Positions 15,154 through 23,061 of a stretch of 28,951 nt of DNA are shown here, in pieces (within the stretch, counting starts at the first letter, position 1; every line of letters begins with the position of its first letter). The stretch covers positions 1 to 28,951 of the forward strand of contig JAEZAM010000060.1 in the NCBI GenBank assembly GCA_023430465.1, given 5' to 3'. The notes under the pieces were generated by a model. That model did no database searches, had not been told where the DNA came from, and saw only the letters and a list, made by a program, of their open reading frames with translations. The DNA is from Bacteroidota bacterium. Lineage in GTDB: Bacteria > Bacteroidota > Bacteroidia > Chitinophagales > Chitinophagaceae. The position numbers and the translations under genes are program-made.

Positions 15154-15170
15154 TCTACTGAAAATGTAGA
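15154..15170. promoter_or_regulatory. Candidate Rrf2 operator, copy 2
   Basis: The dyad TCTAC-N7-GTAGA has perfect 5-base arms. It lies in the 38-base gap between cysN and cobA, 3 bases before the cobA ATG. It has the same arm/spacer design as 11502-11518. A TTTG at 15141-15144 could be a weak -33 box, but no good -7 box follows. Confidence 0.5.
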
Positions 15171-15173
15171 CTG

Positions 15174-15977
15174 ATGAGCCAACAGCAGACAATAGGAAAG
15201 GTTATACTGGCGGGTGCCGGCCCGGGGGATCCAGAATTGATTACTGTGAAACTCATGCGGCACCTGGCCGAAGCCGATGTTATACTAACCGATCGCCTGG
15301 TCAACCCACAGATCATTGAATTCTATGCGAATCCTGCTTCCCTGGTGATCTCCACGGGAAAGCAGGGATACAATGACAGCTCGATGTCTCAGCAGGAGAT
15401 CAATGAGCTGATCTTGTTTCACGCGCTGCAAGGCAGGCAGGTGTTGAGGCTGAAAGGTGGCGATGTTGCCTTCTTCAGCAATGTGCTGGACGAGCTCCAG
15501 GCAATGGCGGTTCATCAGGTACCATTCGAGATCATCCCGGGAATCACTGCCGCTTCCGGCGCCAGTGCCTACGCCGGTATCCCGCTTACGGCACGTGGGT
15601 ATGCACAGGGTGTGCAGGTGCTCACGTTCAATCCGAACAGTTACTATAGTTCTGAAAGATGGAAGCAGCTTGCTAACTCCACCGACACGCTGGTTTTTTA
15701 TATGTCAGCAAAAAACTGCATCGGCCTGGCTGAAGTGCTCGGGCGGTATAGCCGTCGGCCCGCTACACCCATGGCTGTGATCGAGCAGGCATCAACGATC
15801 TGCCAGCGGGTCCATTTGACCACGTTGCGCGATTGCGCCACTGATTTTGCAGGCAGGATATTTTCTTCGCCATCTATCATCATCGTTGGCGAAGTGGTGC
15901 AGCTTCATCAGGATTTTAACTGGTTTGCTGCCAATGAAGAAGGCTCTGTATTTAAACCACTGATCACCGATAAATGA
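15174..15977 (+). CDS. cobA: Uroporphyrinogen-III C-methyltransferase (SUMT)
   Basis: Methylates uroporphyrinogen III at C2 and C7 with SAM to give precorrin-2, the first committed step to siroheme. The SAM-binding GAGPGDPELITVKL is at 14-27, the DVILTDRLVNPQI stretch at 35-47, RLKGGD at 92-97 and the PGITAASGASAYAGIPLTARG block at 122-142. The residues after RLKGGD (VAFFSNVLDEL) differ from the usual PFVFGRGGEE. Length 267 aa is that of single-domain SUMT; the dehydrogenase/ferrochelatase half is encoded separately at the end of the same operon (23062-24570). Confidence 0.92.
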   Translation: MSQQQTIGKVILAGAGPGDPELITVKLMRHLAEADVILTDRLVNPQIIEFYANPASLVISTGKQGYNDSSMSQQEINELILFHALQGRQVLRLKGGDVAFFSNVLDELQAMAVHQVPFEIIPGITAASGASAYAGIPLTARGYAQGVQVLTFNPNSYYSSERWKQLANSTDTLVFYMSAKNCIGLAEVLGRYSRRPATPMAVIEQASTICQRVHLTTLRDCATDFAGRIFSSPSIIIVGEVVQLHQDFNWFAANEEGSVFKPLITDK

Positions 15978-15983
15978 GATAAT

Positions 15984-17693
15984 ATGCTCGAGGAAGCGCG
16001 ATTGAAACAACTACATGCATTGATCGACAATTACAGCAGGGAAGAATTGGTCTGGATCAATGGCTACCTTTCCGGGATAGTTGCAGGCAGCCATCAAAAA
16101 GGCAATGCCGACAACGCTGCTCCCGTTGCTACCAGGAAGATTTCCCTGGTATATGGAACGGAAACGGGGAATTCAAAAAGACTGGCGATGCAACTGGCCT
16201 CTGTGGCAAAAAAGCAAGGTGTGAATGCAAAGCTGACAGGCCTCGATCAATACAGGATTACTGATCTGCCAAAGGAAGAATATTTTTTCATTGTCATTAG
16301 CACACAGGGCGAGGGTGATCCCCCGGTTCCTGCGAAAAAATTTTACGATTACATTCATGAAAACAATCTATCACTTCCATCGCTGAAATACAGTGTGCTC
16401 GCGCTTGGCGATAGCGCATATCCTCAATTTTGTAAGACCGGCGAAGACGTTGATCAGCGATTTCGCGTTTTTGGCGCGAAGCCCATTGTACCCCTCCGCA
16501 AATGCGATATAGATTACGAGGCCGATGCTCTTGCGTGGTTTGATGACGTGCTGACTCTTGTTGCTGCAAATCCCGGTCAGCCGGCCGCGGTGCAGGCGCC
16601 CACGCCAGCATTGGCTAAGAAAGCCACCACCCGGAAATATTATGAAGGCTCCATTCTGCAGAATATAAATCTGAATGATCGTGGTTCAAATAAGTCTACG
16701 TATCATATCGAAATTGGAACGGATGAGGAGATCGCCTACGAGCCGGGTGATACCATCGGTATCGTTCCTGCAAATCGCAAAGAAGTTGTTGACAGGATTA
16801 TTTCCCTCACCGGCATTGACCAGGAGAAGATCCTCCAGACGAGTAAGTTCACAGCTACCGTTCGTGATCTCCTCACTGCCCATCTGAATATTTGCTACCT
16901 GCTTACCAATACGGTAAAAAAATATGCATCGATCATCGGCCAGGCGATACCCGATACCAGGATGGATCTTGTGGACCTGCTAAGAATATACCCCGTTAAG
17001 GATGCGGCACAATTTGAAGAGGTACTCTCGATACTGGTGCCCATCGCTCCCCGGTTATATTCTGTTGCCTCCTCACCGGAAGCTCACGGTCTCAATGAAG
17101 TGCATATCACCGTAGCCAAGGATCATTTCATGGCGCAGGATGAACAACGATTTGGTTTATGCAGTGAATTTCTTGGCGATAAACCCGCAGGTTCGCCGAT
17201 CACATTCTATGTACATAATGATAAATCTTTCAAACTCCCTGCTCCTGAAAAAGATGTGATCATGATTGGCCCGGGGACGGGTGTAGCACCTTTCCGGGCT
17301 TTTCTTGCTCACCGCGATGCCACCGGCGCTAATGGGCGCAACTGGTTCTTTTTCGGTGAACAGCATTTCGTAACCGATTTTCTCTATCAGACCGAGATGC
17401 AGGCTTTTGCTGAAACAGGCGTGCTAACACGACTAGACCTGGCTTTCTCACGTGATCAGCAACAGAAAATCTATGTTCAACATAAAATGGAGCAGCATGC
17501 AAGCGAACTCTTTGCCTGGATCGAGAACGGCGCTTCGGTATACGTAAGTGGTACAAAAGACCCGATGAGCAAAGATGTGGAAGATGCACTGGTGTCCATT
17601 ATCGCCCGGGAGGGAAAGTTCTCGACTGATGACGCCAGGATTTACCTGGAAACCCTTGCGAAGGATAAACGCTACGCAAAAGATGTTTATTGA
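15984..17693 (+). CDS. cysJ: Sulfite reductase flavoprotein (CysJ-like diflavin reductase)
   Basis: Passes electrons from NADPH through FAD and FMN to the hemoprotein CysI. The N-terminal leader (1-50) contains the NYSREELVWINGYLSG helix seen in CysJ. The flavodoxin domain is at about 53-195 with YGTETGNSKRLA (58-69), STQGEGDPP and LALGDSAYPQFC. The FAD domain carries RLYSVASSPEAH near 357, and the NADPH domain carries MIGPGTGVAPFRAFLAHR near 426 and ends in KDKRYAKDVY, the typical CPR-family end with an aromatic residue. Length 569 aa is close to E. coli CysJ (599). It starts 6 bases after cobA; cysI follows after 27 bases. Confidence 0.93.
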   Translation: MLEEARLKQLHALIDNYSREELVWINGYLSGIVAGSHQKGNADNAAPVATRKISLVYGTETGNSKRLAMQLASVAKKQGVNAKLTGLDQYRITDLPKEEYFFIVISTQGEGDPPVPAKKFYDYIHENNLSLPSLKYSVLALGDSAYPQFCKTGEDVDQRFRVFGAKPIVPLRKCDIDYEADALAWFDDVLTLVAANPGQPAAVQAPTPALAKKATTRKYYEGSILQNINLNDRGSNKSTYHIEIGTDEEIAYEPGDTIGIVPANRKEVVDRIISLTGIDQEKILQTSKFTATVRDLLTAHLNICYLLTNTVKKYASIIGQAIPDTRMDLVDLLRIYPVKDAAQFEEVLSILVPIAPRLYSVASSPEAHGLNEVHITVAKDHFMAQDEQRFGLCSEFLGDKPAGSPITFYVHNDKSFKLPAPEKDVIMIGPGTGVAPFRAFLAHRDATGANGRNWFFFGEQHFVTDFLYQTEMQAFAETGVLTRLDLAFSRDQQQKIYVQHKMEQHASELFAWIENGASVYVSGTKDPMSKDVEDALVSIIAREGKFSTDDARIYLETLAKDKRYAKDVY

Positions 17694-17720
17694 CCGCGGC
17701 TTCGCCGGCAAACCAACACA

Positions 17721-19394
17721 ATGACTGAAAAAAATAATCTATCTCCTGTAGAGCGGATCAAGACGGCCAGTAACGGTCTGCGTGGCACCCTGCGCGAAAG
17801 CCTGGGTGATGCAATAACCGGTGCTATCCGGGAGGATGATCAATCACTGGTGAAATTCCATGGCATGTACCAGCAGGATGACCGTGACCGGCGGGAGGAA
17901 CGCAGTAATAAAAAGCTGGAATGGCTTTATTCATTCATGATCCGCCTGAGACTTCCTGGTGGATTTCTTACACCATCCCAATGGATCGGTCTTCATCACA
18001 TCGCCGGCGAACATTCTACGGGTACGATCAAGATCACCACCAGGCAGACAGTTCAGTTGCATGGTATCCTTAAATCCTCCATCAAGCCGACGATCAGCTC
18101 ATTCAATACGCTTCACCTGGACTCTATTGCTGCATGTGGTGATGTAAACCGGAATGTGCTCTGCAGCCCGCATCCGGCCCAGTCGGAATTGCATGACGAG
18201 ATTTACGAGTACGCCGACAAGATAAGCCTGCTCGCGCTGCCAAAAACCCGTGCGTACTACGATATCTGGCTGGACGAAGAGCAGATCGCCGACCGAAGCG
18301 AAGTTGATCCGCTATACCAGGAAAGATACCTTCCCAGGAAATTCAAGATTGCGATTGCTATTCCTCCCAACAACGACATTGACGTATTTGCCAACGATAT
18401 CGGGCTTATCGCGATCATCGAAGATGGTAAACTGGCCGGCTTCAATGTAGCTGCAGGCGGTGGATTGAGCAGTACTCATGGTAATCCTGCCACTTATCCG
18501 CGGCTGGCTACTGTCATTGGCTTTGTGCCACCCGGCGAAAAACTGCTCAAAGTAGTGTATGAGATCATCACTATCCAGCGCGATTTTGGCAATCGTTCTG
18601 ACAGGAAACTTGCGCGGCTGAAGTATACACTCGACAACATGGGCATCGATGCCTTTGTTGCTGAATTGGAGACCCGGTGTGGTTTTCAGCTTGAACCGCA
18701 AAGGACTTACGAGTTCACAGAGCGGCGTGATTACTACGGATGGAAAGAAGACAGTAAGGGGAAATGGCATTATACCCTGTTCGTTGAGAACGGCCGCGTG
18801 CTGGACGAAGGAACCCTGCTGCTCAAGACCGCACTGCTTGAGATAGCGGAGACGGGGAAACTAAATTTCAGGTTTACAGGAAATCAGAACCTTATTCTAT
18901 CCGATATAACAGCGGCTGACAGGCCGGAGATCCAGGCATTGCTTGATAAGTATGGACTGGAACATCACACAACCGGCGCAGGCCTGATGCGCAAAAATGC
19001 GATGGCCTGTGTTGCCTTCAATACCTGTCCGCTCGCACTCGCAGAAGCGCAACGATATCTTCCCACACTCATTTCGCGCATTGAGCCTTTGCTTGAGCGA
19101 CATGGGATTGCCGGTGAAGAAATTTCAGTACGCATGACCGGATGCCCAAATGGATGCGGCCGTTCACCATTGGCAGAGATCGGTTTTGTGGGCACTGCTT
19201 ACGGCCTGTATAATTTGCATATTGGCGGTGACAGGCTTGGTGAGCGATTGAATACAAAGTTTGGCGATAGCCTGAATGAAGAGCAGATATTAATTGAACT
19301 GGATCGGCTGTTTACTGTATATGCCAGTGAACGTCATGCGGGTGAAACCTTTGGTGATTTCTCCGCGCGTAAATGGATAGGAGCTACAGCATGA
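17721..19394 (+). CDS. cysI: Sulfite reductase hemoprotein (CysI)
   Basis: Six-electron reduction of sulfite to sulfide at a siroheme/4Fe-4S centre. The N-terminal half has LKFHGMYQQDDRD-like KFHGMYQQDDRDRR and FMIRLRLPGG, the sulfite/nitrite reductase ferredoxin-like domain, and KITTRQTVQLHGI. The Cys ligands are in CVAFNTCPLALAEAQ (CX5C, near residue 427) and GCPNGCGRSPLAEIGFVG (CX3C, near 473). Length 557 aa matches CysI (570). Its need for siroheme explains the hem and cobA genes around it. The stop overlaps the hemA start by 4 bases. Confidence 0.95.
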   Translation: MTEKNNLSPVERIKTASNGLRGTLRESLGDAITGAIREDDQSLVKFHGMYQQDDRDRREERSNKKLEWLYSFMIRLRLPGGFLTPSQWIGLHHIAGEHSTGTIKITTRQTVQLHGILKSSIKPTISSFNTLHLDSIAACGDVNRNVLCSPHPAQSELHDEIYEYADKISLLALPKTRAYYDIWLDEEQIADRSEVDPLYQERYLPRKFKIAIAIPPNNDIDVFANDIGLIAIIEDGKLAGFNVAAGGGLSSTHGNPATYPRLATVIGFVPPGEKLLKVVYEIITIQRDFGNRSDRKLARLKYTLDNMGIDAFVAELETRCGFQLEPQRTYEFTERRDYYGWKEDSKGKWHYTLFVENGRVLDEGTLLLKTALLEIAETGKLNFRFTGNQNLILSDITAADRPEIQALLDKYGLEHHTTGAGLMRKNAMACVAFNTCPLALAEAQRYLPTLISRIEPLLERHGIAGEEISVRMTGCPNGCGRSPLAEIGFVGTAYGLYNLHIGGDRLGERLNTKFGDSLNEEQILIELDRLFTVYASERHAGETFGDFSARKWIGATA

Positions 19395-20632
19395 CGAACT
19401 ACCAGGAAATATTTACCCGCAAGCTTTCCCTGTTGACGGAAAAGAACAACTACCGGTATTTTTTACATGTGAATAAAAGCGCCCGGCATTTTCCGAATTT
19501 CTATTTTGATCACGAGGGTGAAACGCGCCGTGCAATAAATTTTTGCAGCAATGATTACCTGGGGATGAGTGTAGAGGAAGATGTCATCAGCCGGCAAAGT
19601 TTTATCCTTCACCAGAGCGGCACAGGAAGTGGCGGTACGCGAAATATTTCCGGCACCACCAATCATCACCGTCAACTTGAACTCCTGTTGGCAACATGGC
19701 ATCAGAAAGAAGCGGCGCTTTTGTTCAGCAGCGCCTATATGGCGAACCTGACAGCGCTGCAGACCATTGGACGGCATATACCCGGACTCGTATTTATTTC
19801 AGATGAACGAAATCATGCCTCACTGATCGAGGGCATGCGAGCCGCGGGTAACCGGAAACTCATTTTTCGTCACAACGACGTTGCCCATCTGGAAGAGATA
19901 CTGGCCGGGCTGGATCCTGCGACACCCCGTGTCGTGGTGTTCGAATCCGTCTACAGCATGAACGGAAGTATTGCACCTATAGCTGACATTTCCCTGCTTG
20001 CAAAAAAATACAATGCCCTGACCTATGTTGACGAGGTGCATGCGGTGGGGTTATATGGAGGCACCGGAGCGGGCATTGCAGAAGAAATGAAAGTCACAGA
20101 AGGCGTTGATATCATCAACGGCACACTGGCAAAAGCAGCAGGAGTAATAGGCGGGTACGTAGCCGCATCAGCGACGATCATTGATTTTCTCCGCAGCTAT
20201 GGAAGTGGTTTCATTTTCACCACATCACTGCCACCTGCCGTGTGTGCCGCTGCTGAGAAGAGCGTGACGATACTGAGGACACAGCCACAATTCAGGAACA
20301 CCATGCATGGCCTCGTGACCTACCTTCGGCGCCTGCTGGCTAATGAAGGCATAAATTTTACTCATAACCCCTCTCACATTACAGTGATACCAGTCGGTGA
20401 TGCTGCATTATGCAAGTCGATCGCAGATACACTGTTGTTGAAACACGGGATGTATGTTCAACCCGTGAATGCGCCAACGGTTCCCGAAGGGGAGGAATGC
20501 CTGAGGGTGATAGTAACTGCAAGGCATACACGGGCGCATGTGCTGGATTTTGTAAACAAATTAAAACAGGTACTGGATGAATACCGTCCGGATAGTTTGC
20601 AGGCAAAGCCGTCTCAGTCTGTTACAGGCTGA
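19391..20632 (+). CDS. hemA: 5-Aminolevulinate synthase (Shemin-type)
   Basis: PLP enzyme that condenses glycine and succinyl-CoA to 5-aminolevulinate. Among alpha-oxoamine synthases the sequence is clearly the ALAS type: FCSNDYLGM (51-59), GTGSGGTRNISGTTNHH (77-93), NHASLIEGMR (141-150), FRHNDVAHLEE (159-169), FESVYSMNGSIAPI (184-197), YVDEVHAVGLYG (212-223), PLP lysine Lys248 in GTLAKA, and SGFIFTTSLPPAV. KBL and AONS carry different residues at the GTRNISGT position. Length 413 aa is normal. Most Bacteroidota make ALA from glutamyl-tRNA, so this gene is unusual here. It overlaps cysI by 4 bases and the next gene by 56 bases. Confidence 0.9.
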   Translation: MTNYQEIFTRKLSLLTEKNNYRYFLHVNKSARHFPNFYFDHEGETRRAINFCSNDYLGMSVEEDVISRQSFILHQSGTGSGGTRNISGTTNHHRQLELLLATWHQKEAALLFSSAYMANLTALQTIGRHIPGLVFISDERNHASLIEGMRAAGNRKLIFRHNDVAHLEEILAGLDPATPRVVVFESVYSMNGSIAPIADISLLAKKYNALTYVDEVHAVGLYGGTGAGIAEEMKVTEGVDIINGTLAKAAGVIGGYVAASATIIDFLRSYGSGFIFTTSLPPAVCAAAEKSVTILRTQPQFRNTMHGLVTYLRRLLANEGINFTHNPSHITVIPVGDAALCKSIADTLLLKHGMYVQPVNAPTVPEGEECLRVIVTARHTRAHVLDFVNKLKQVLDEYRPDSLQAKPSQSVTG

Positions 20633-22094
20633 GATAGTGAAGCAGAAGATCATTGCAGCATTTCCGGACATGGAAGTGCTGATCACCGGTCATATCAGTC
20701 GTGGAGATCGTGAACTGGATGTGCCCCTCTCATCCCTGGACGGATCAGATTTTTTTACGAAGGAAATATTTGAGTTGTTGAGAAATGGCAACGCTGACCT
20801 TGCTGTTCACTCGATGAAGGACATGTCGGCTGACCATTTTTTTTCGCATGATGCATTTGCCGTGCCGGTACGTGATGATGTCAGGGATGTGGTCATATTC
20901 AACACGAATATTGAGCATCTTTTGCGGAGCGGTAAGGAAATACGTATTGGTACGTCATCACCCCGACGCGAGGACATGGCTGTTCATTTTCTGAAAAAGG
21001 GATTGCCTCAACTCGGACCCGCGCCAGATATCACTACTTGTTCCATCCGGGGAAATGTAGAGAGCCGGTTGCGACAACTGGACGAGGGGAAATTTGACGG
21101 AACCATCCTCGCTACTGCTGGCTTAAACAGGCTGTTGCGTGGGCCAGATCACCGGGTTGTCAGCGGTCTGTTAAGCGGGAAGCCTATGATGATCCTGCCA
21201 TTGGTGGAATGTGTGCCCGCTCCCTGCCAGGGTGCCATCCTCGTGGAGGCGGATCCGGCAAATAAGTTGCTGCGGCATGTACTGGAAGCCATAAACGATT
21301 TACCTGCCTGGAAAGCTGCAGTGCAGGAAAAACAATGGGGACAAACCTATGGCAGGGGATGCCTGCAGCGTTTTGGGGTAACCACTATCCGGACTGGCGG
21401 CCGTGAATGGATGTATGCCGGCGGTACAGATGAACATGGAAAAGAGTTCTCCGACTGGCAGGGACTACCGGTGAAACAAGCGGGTGTGCTTTTCTCATCC
21501 ACGGAACACATGCGCTCTTTTTTTTCTTATGAGTGGAAAGAGAAATTGGATCCGGTGAATACGCCGGCGGTGTTTGTAGCGAATTATAAAATCTTACAGC
21601 ATCCCCAGGCAAAAGCCCTGCTGGAGCGCAGCCAAATATGGGCGTCCGGTACGAAGACATGGTTTGAACTGTCAAAGAAGGGTTACTGGGTAAAAGGATC
21701 GGCGGACGCCCTCGGGTATGAGAATATGCTCGAGGCGATGACAATGCCGCTTGTCGGACTGGAGGAGGATCAAATAACCATTCTTACGCATGCGGAGGCT
21801 GCACAACGCTGGTCGGCCCGCGGCAGGAACGCGGTTTCGATTTACCGGTTGATCCCCAGCAGTGATCAGGACCTCGCCAATCTCATCGCAAAAGCAGACC
21901 AGGTATTCTGGACAAGCTATTCGCAATATGCAGCCTTTGGCAGGTATTGCCGTCCCGATGTGGTTCACATGGCCTGTGCAGGTGAGACGGCAAATCTGCT
22001 GATGGCTGATGGTATCGAGCCTGTTATATTTCCAACAATTAAAGCATTTCAACAATGGAGCAGATCAACTATCCTGCAACACAACGAAGGCTGA
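20577..22094 (+). CDS. hemC: Hydroxymethylbilane synthase fused to a HemD-like uroporphyrinogen-III synthase domain
   Basis: The N-terminal part (1 to about 290) polymerises four porphobilinogens. It has RQSRLSLLQAEIVK at 9-22, catalytic Asp82 in AVHSMKD, GTSSPRR at 125-131, RGNVESRLRQL at 158-168, PAPCQGA at 214-220 and the cofactor-binding Cys262 in GRGCLQRFGV. The C-terminal part (about 300-505) looks like a divergent HemD: ASGTKTWFELSKKGYWV in the first half and FWTSYSQYAAF..CAGETANLLMADGIEPVIFPTIKAF in the second. If active it cyclises the product to uroporphyrinogen III. Length 505 aa far exceeds plain HemC (about 310). The start overlaps hemA by 56 bases; the alignment of the HemC N-terminus supports this start. 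Confidence 0.88.
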   Translation: MNTVRIVCRQSRLSLLQAEIVKQKIIAAFPDMEVLITGHISRGDRELDVPLSSLDGSDFFTKEIFELLRNGNADLAVHSMKDMSADHFFSHDAFAVPVRDDVRDVVIFNTNIEHLLRSGKEIRIGTSSPRREDMAVHFLKKGLPQLGPAPDITTCSIRGNVESRLRQLDEGKFDGTILATAGLNRLLRGPDHRVVSGLLSGKPMMILPLVECVPAPCQGAILVEADPANKLLRHVLEAINDLPAWKAAVQEKQWGQTYGRGCLQRFGVTTIRTGGREWMYAGGTDEHGKEFSDWQGLPVKQAGVLFSSTEHMRSFFSYEWKEKLDPVNTPAVFVANYKILQHPQAKALLERSQIWASGTKTWFELSKKGYWVKGSADALGYENMLEAMTMPLVGLEEDQITILTHAEAAQRWSARGRNAVSIYRLIPSSDQDLANLIAKADQVFWTSYSQYAAFGRYCRPDVVHMACAGETANLLMADGIEPVIFPTIKAFQQWSRSTILQHNEG

Positions 22095-23053
22095 GAACAG
22101 ATCCGCATGTGCGTGAATTGACTGCGGGGGTAAAACTTTCAGCGAAGAGTTTTATTCAACCTCTTTTTGTTGATGAGGGCCTGGATACGCCGCGCCAGGT
22201 TGAAGGGATGGGTGATGTGCTCGTTGATACAATCGATTCTGTTAGTGATACGATTACCCGTGACATGGAGACCGGCATCACGAAATTTCTTTTATTCCCT
22301 GTGCCGGCTACAAAGCAGACAGGCCCTGCGTATACATTCAATTTTGCAACCTCTTTGATCAGGCAGATAAAGGCGAGGTTTGGCGACAAGGTATGGCTCG
22401 CAGCCGATCTTTGTCTTTGCAGCTATACAGATCATGGACACTGCGGTGTGTTGAGTGAAGATCAGTCAAGACTGCTGAACAGCCCAACTGTGGAAATTCT
22501 GAGCCGATATGCGGCGCAGCTCGCTGCAGCCGGTGCAGATTGTATTGCGCCAAGTGATATGATGGATGGCCGCATAGCAGCCATCCGGACCATGCTTGAT
22601 GCGATGGGATACGATCACATCAGCATCATGAGCTATGCGGCGAAATTCAGCAGCCAGTTTTATGGACCATTTCGTGATGCCTGCCACTCATCGCCATCGT
22701 CGGGCGGACTAAGGAACAGGAAAACATATCAGATTTCACCTTACAATATCAATGATGCGCTTGCCTCCGCAGACCGGGACGAACGGGAGGGTGCAGACAT
22801 CCTCATGGTCAAGCCTGCAGGTTTTTACACCGACGTCATTGCAGCATTGAAACGTCAGTCCAGGAAGCCGCTGGCTGCCTATCATGTGAGCGGAGAGTTT
22901 GCTGCAATAGAATTGCTGGCCGCCAACAACCTGGCAGACCGAAGTGCAGCTCACCTCGAGTTGTGGGTGGCTTTGCAACGTGCCGGTGCTGACATCATCA
23001 TATCATACGCAGCCCGTCACGCAAAACAATGGATCGAGAACGCAGTAATTTGA
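22055..23053 (+). CDS. hemB: Porphobilinogen synthase (5-aminolevulinate dehydratase)
   Basis: Joins two 5-aminolevulinate molecules into porphobilinogen. The zinc-binding Cys120, Cys122 and Cys130 are in DLCLCSYTDHGHCG. The two Schiff-base lysines are Lys197 in SYAAKFSSQFYGPFRDA and Lys253 in MVKPAG. APSDMMDGRI (165-174) and the YQISPYN region are typical. Length 332 aa matches the family (about 325). The start lies 40 bases inside the end of the HemC-HemD gene, so translation is probably coupled. Gene order hemA-hemC/D-hemB is within the siroheme-requiring operon. Confidence 0.95.
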   Translation: MEQINYPATQRRLRTDPHVRELTAGVKLSAKSFIQPLFVDEGLDTPRQVEGMGDVLVDTIDSVSDTITRDMETGITKFLLFPVPATKQTGPAYTFNFATSLIRQIKARFGDKVWLAADLCLCSYTDHGHCGVLSEDQSRLLNSPTVEILSRYAAQLAAAGADCIAPSDMMDGRIAAIRTMLDAMGYDHISIMSYAAKFSSQFYGPFRDACHSSPSSGGLRNRKTYQISPYNINDALASADRDEREGADILMVKPAGFYTDVIAALKRQSRKPLAAYHVSGEFAAIELLAANNLADRSAAHLELWVALQRAGADIIISYAARHAKQWIENAVI

Positions 23054-23061
23054 GATACACC

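Noticed and set aside
17694..17720. Small CGGC-TTC-GCCG hairpin between cysJ and cysI
   Set aside because: Only 4 bp and no T-run; more likely chance in GC-rich spacer.
19391..20632. Assignment as 2-amino-3-ketobutyrate ligase or 8-amino-7-oxononanoate synthase
   Set aside because: The GTRNISGT, RHNDVAHLEE and FESVYSMNGSIAPI blocks are those of ALAS, and the hemC/hemB neighbours support it.
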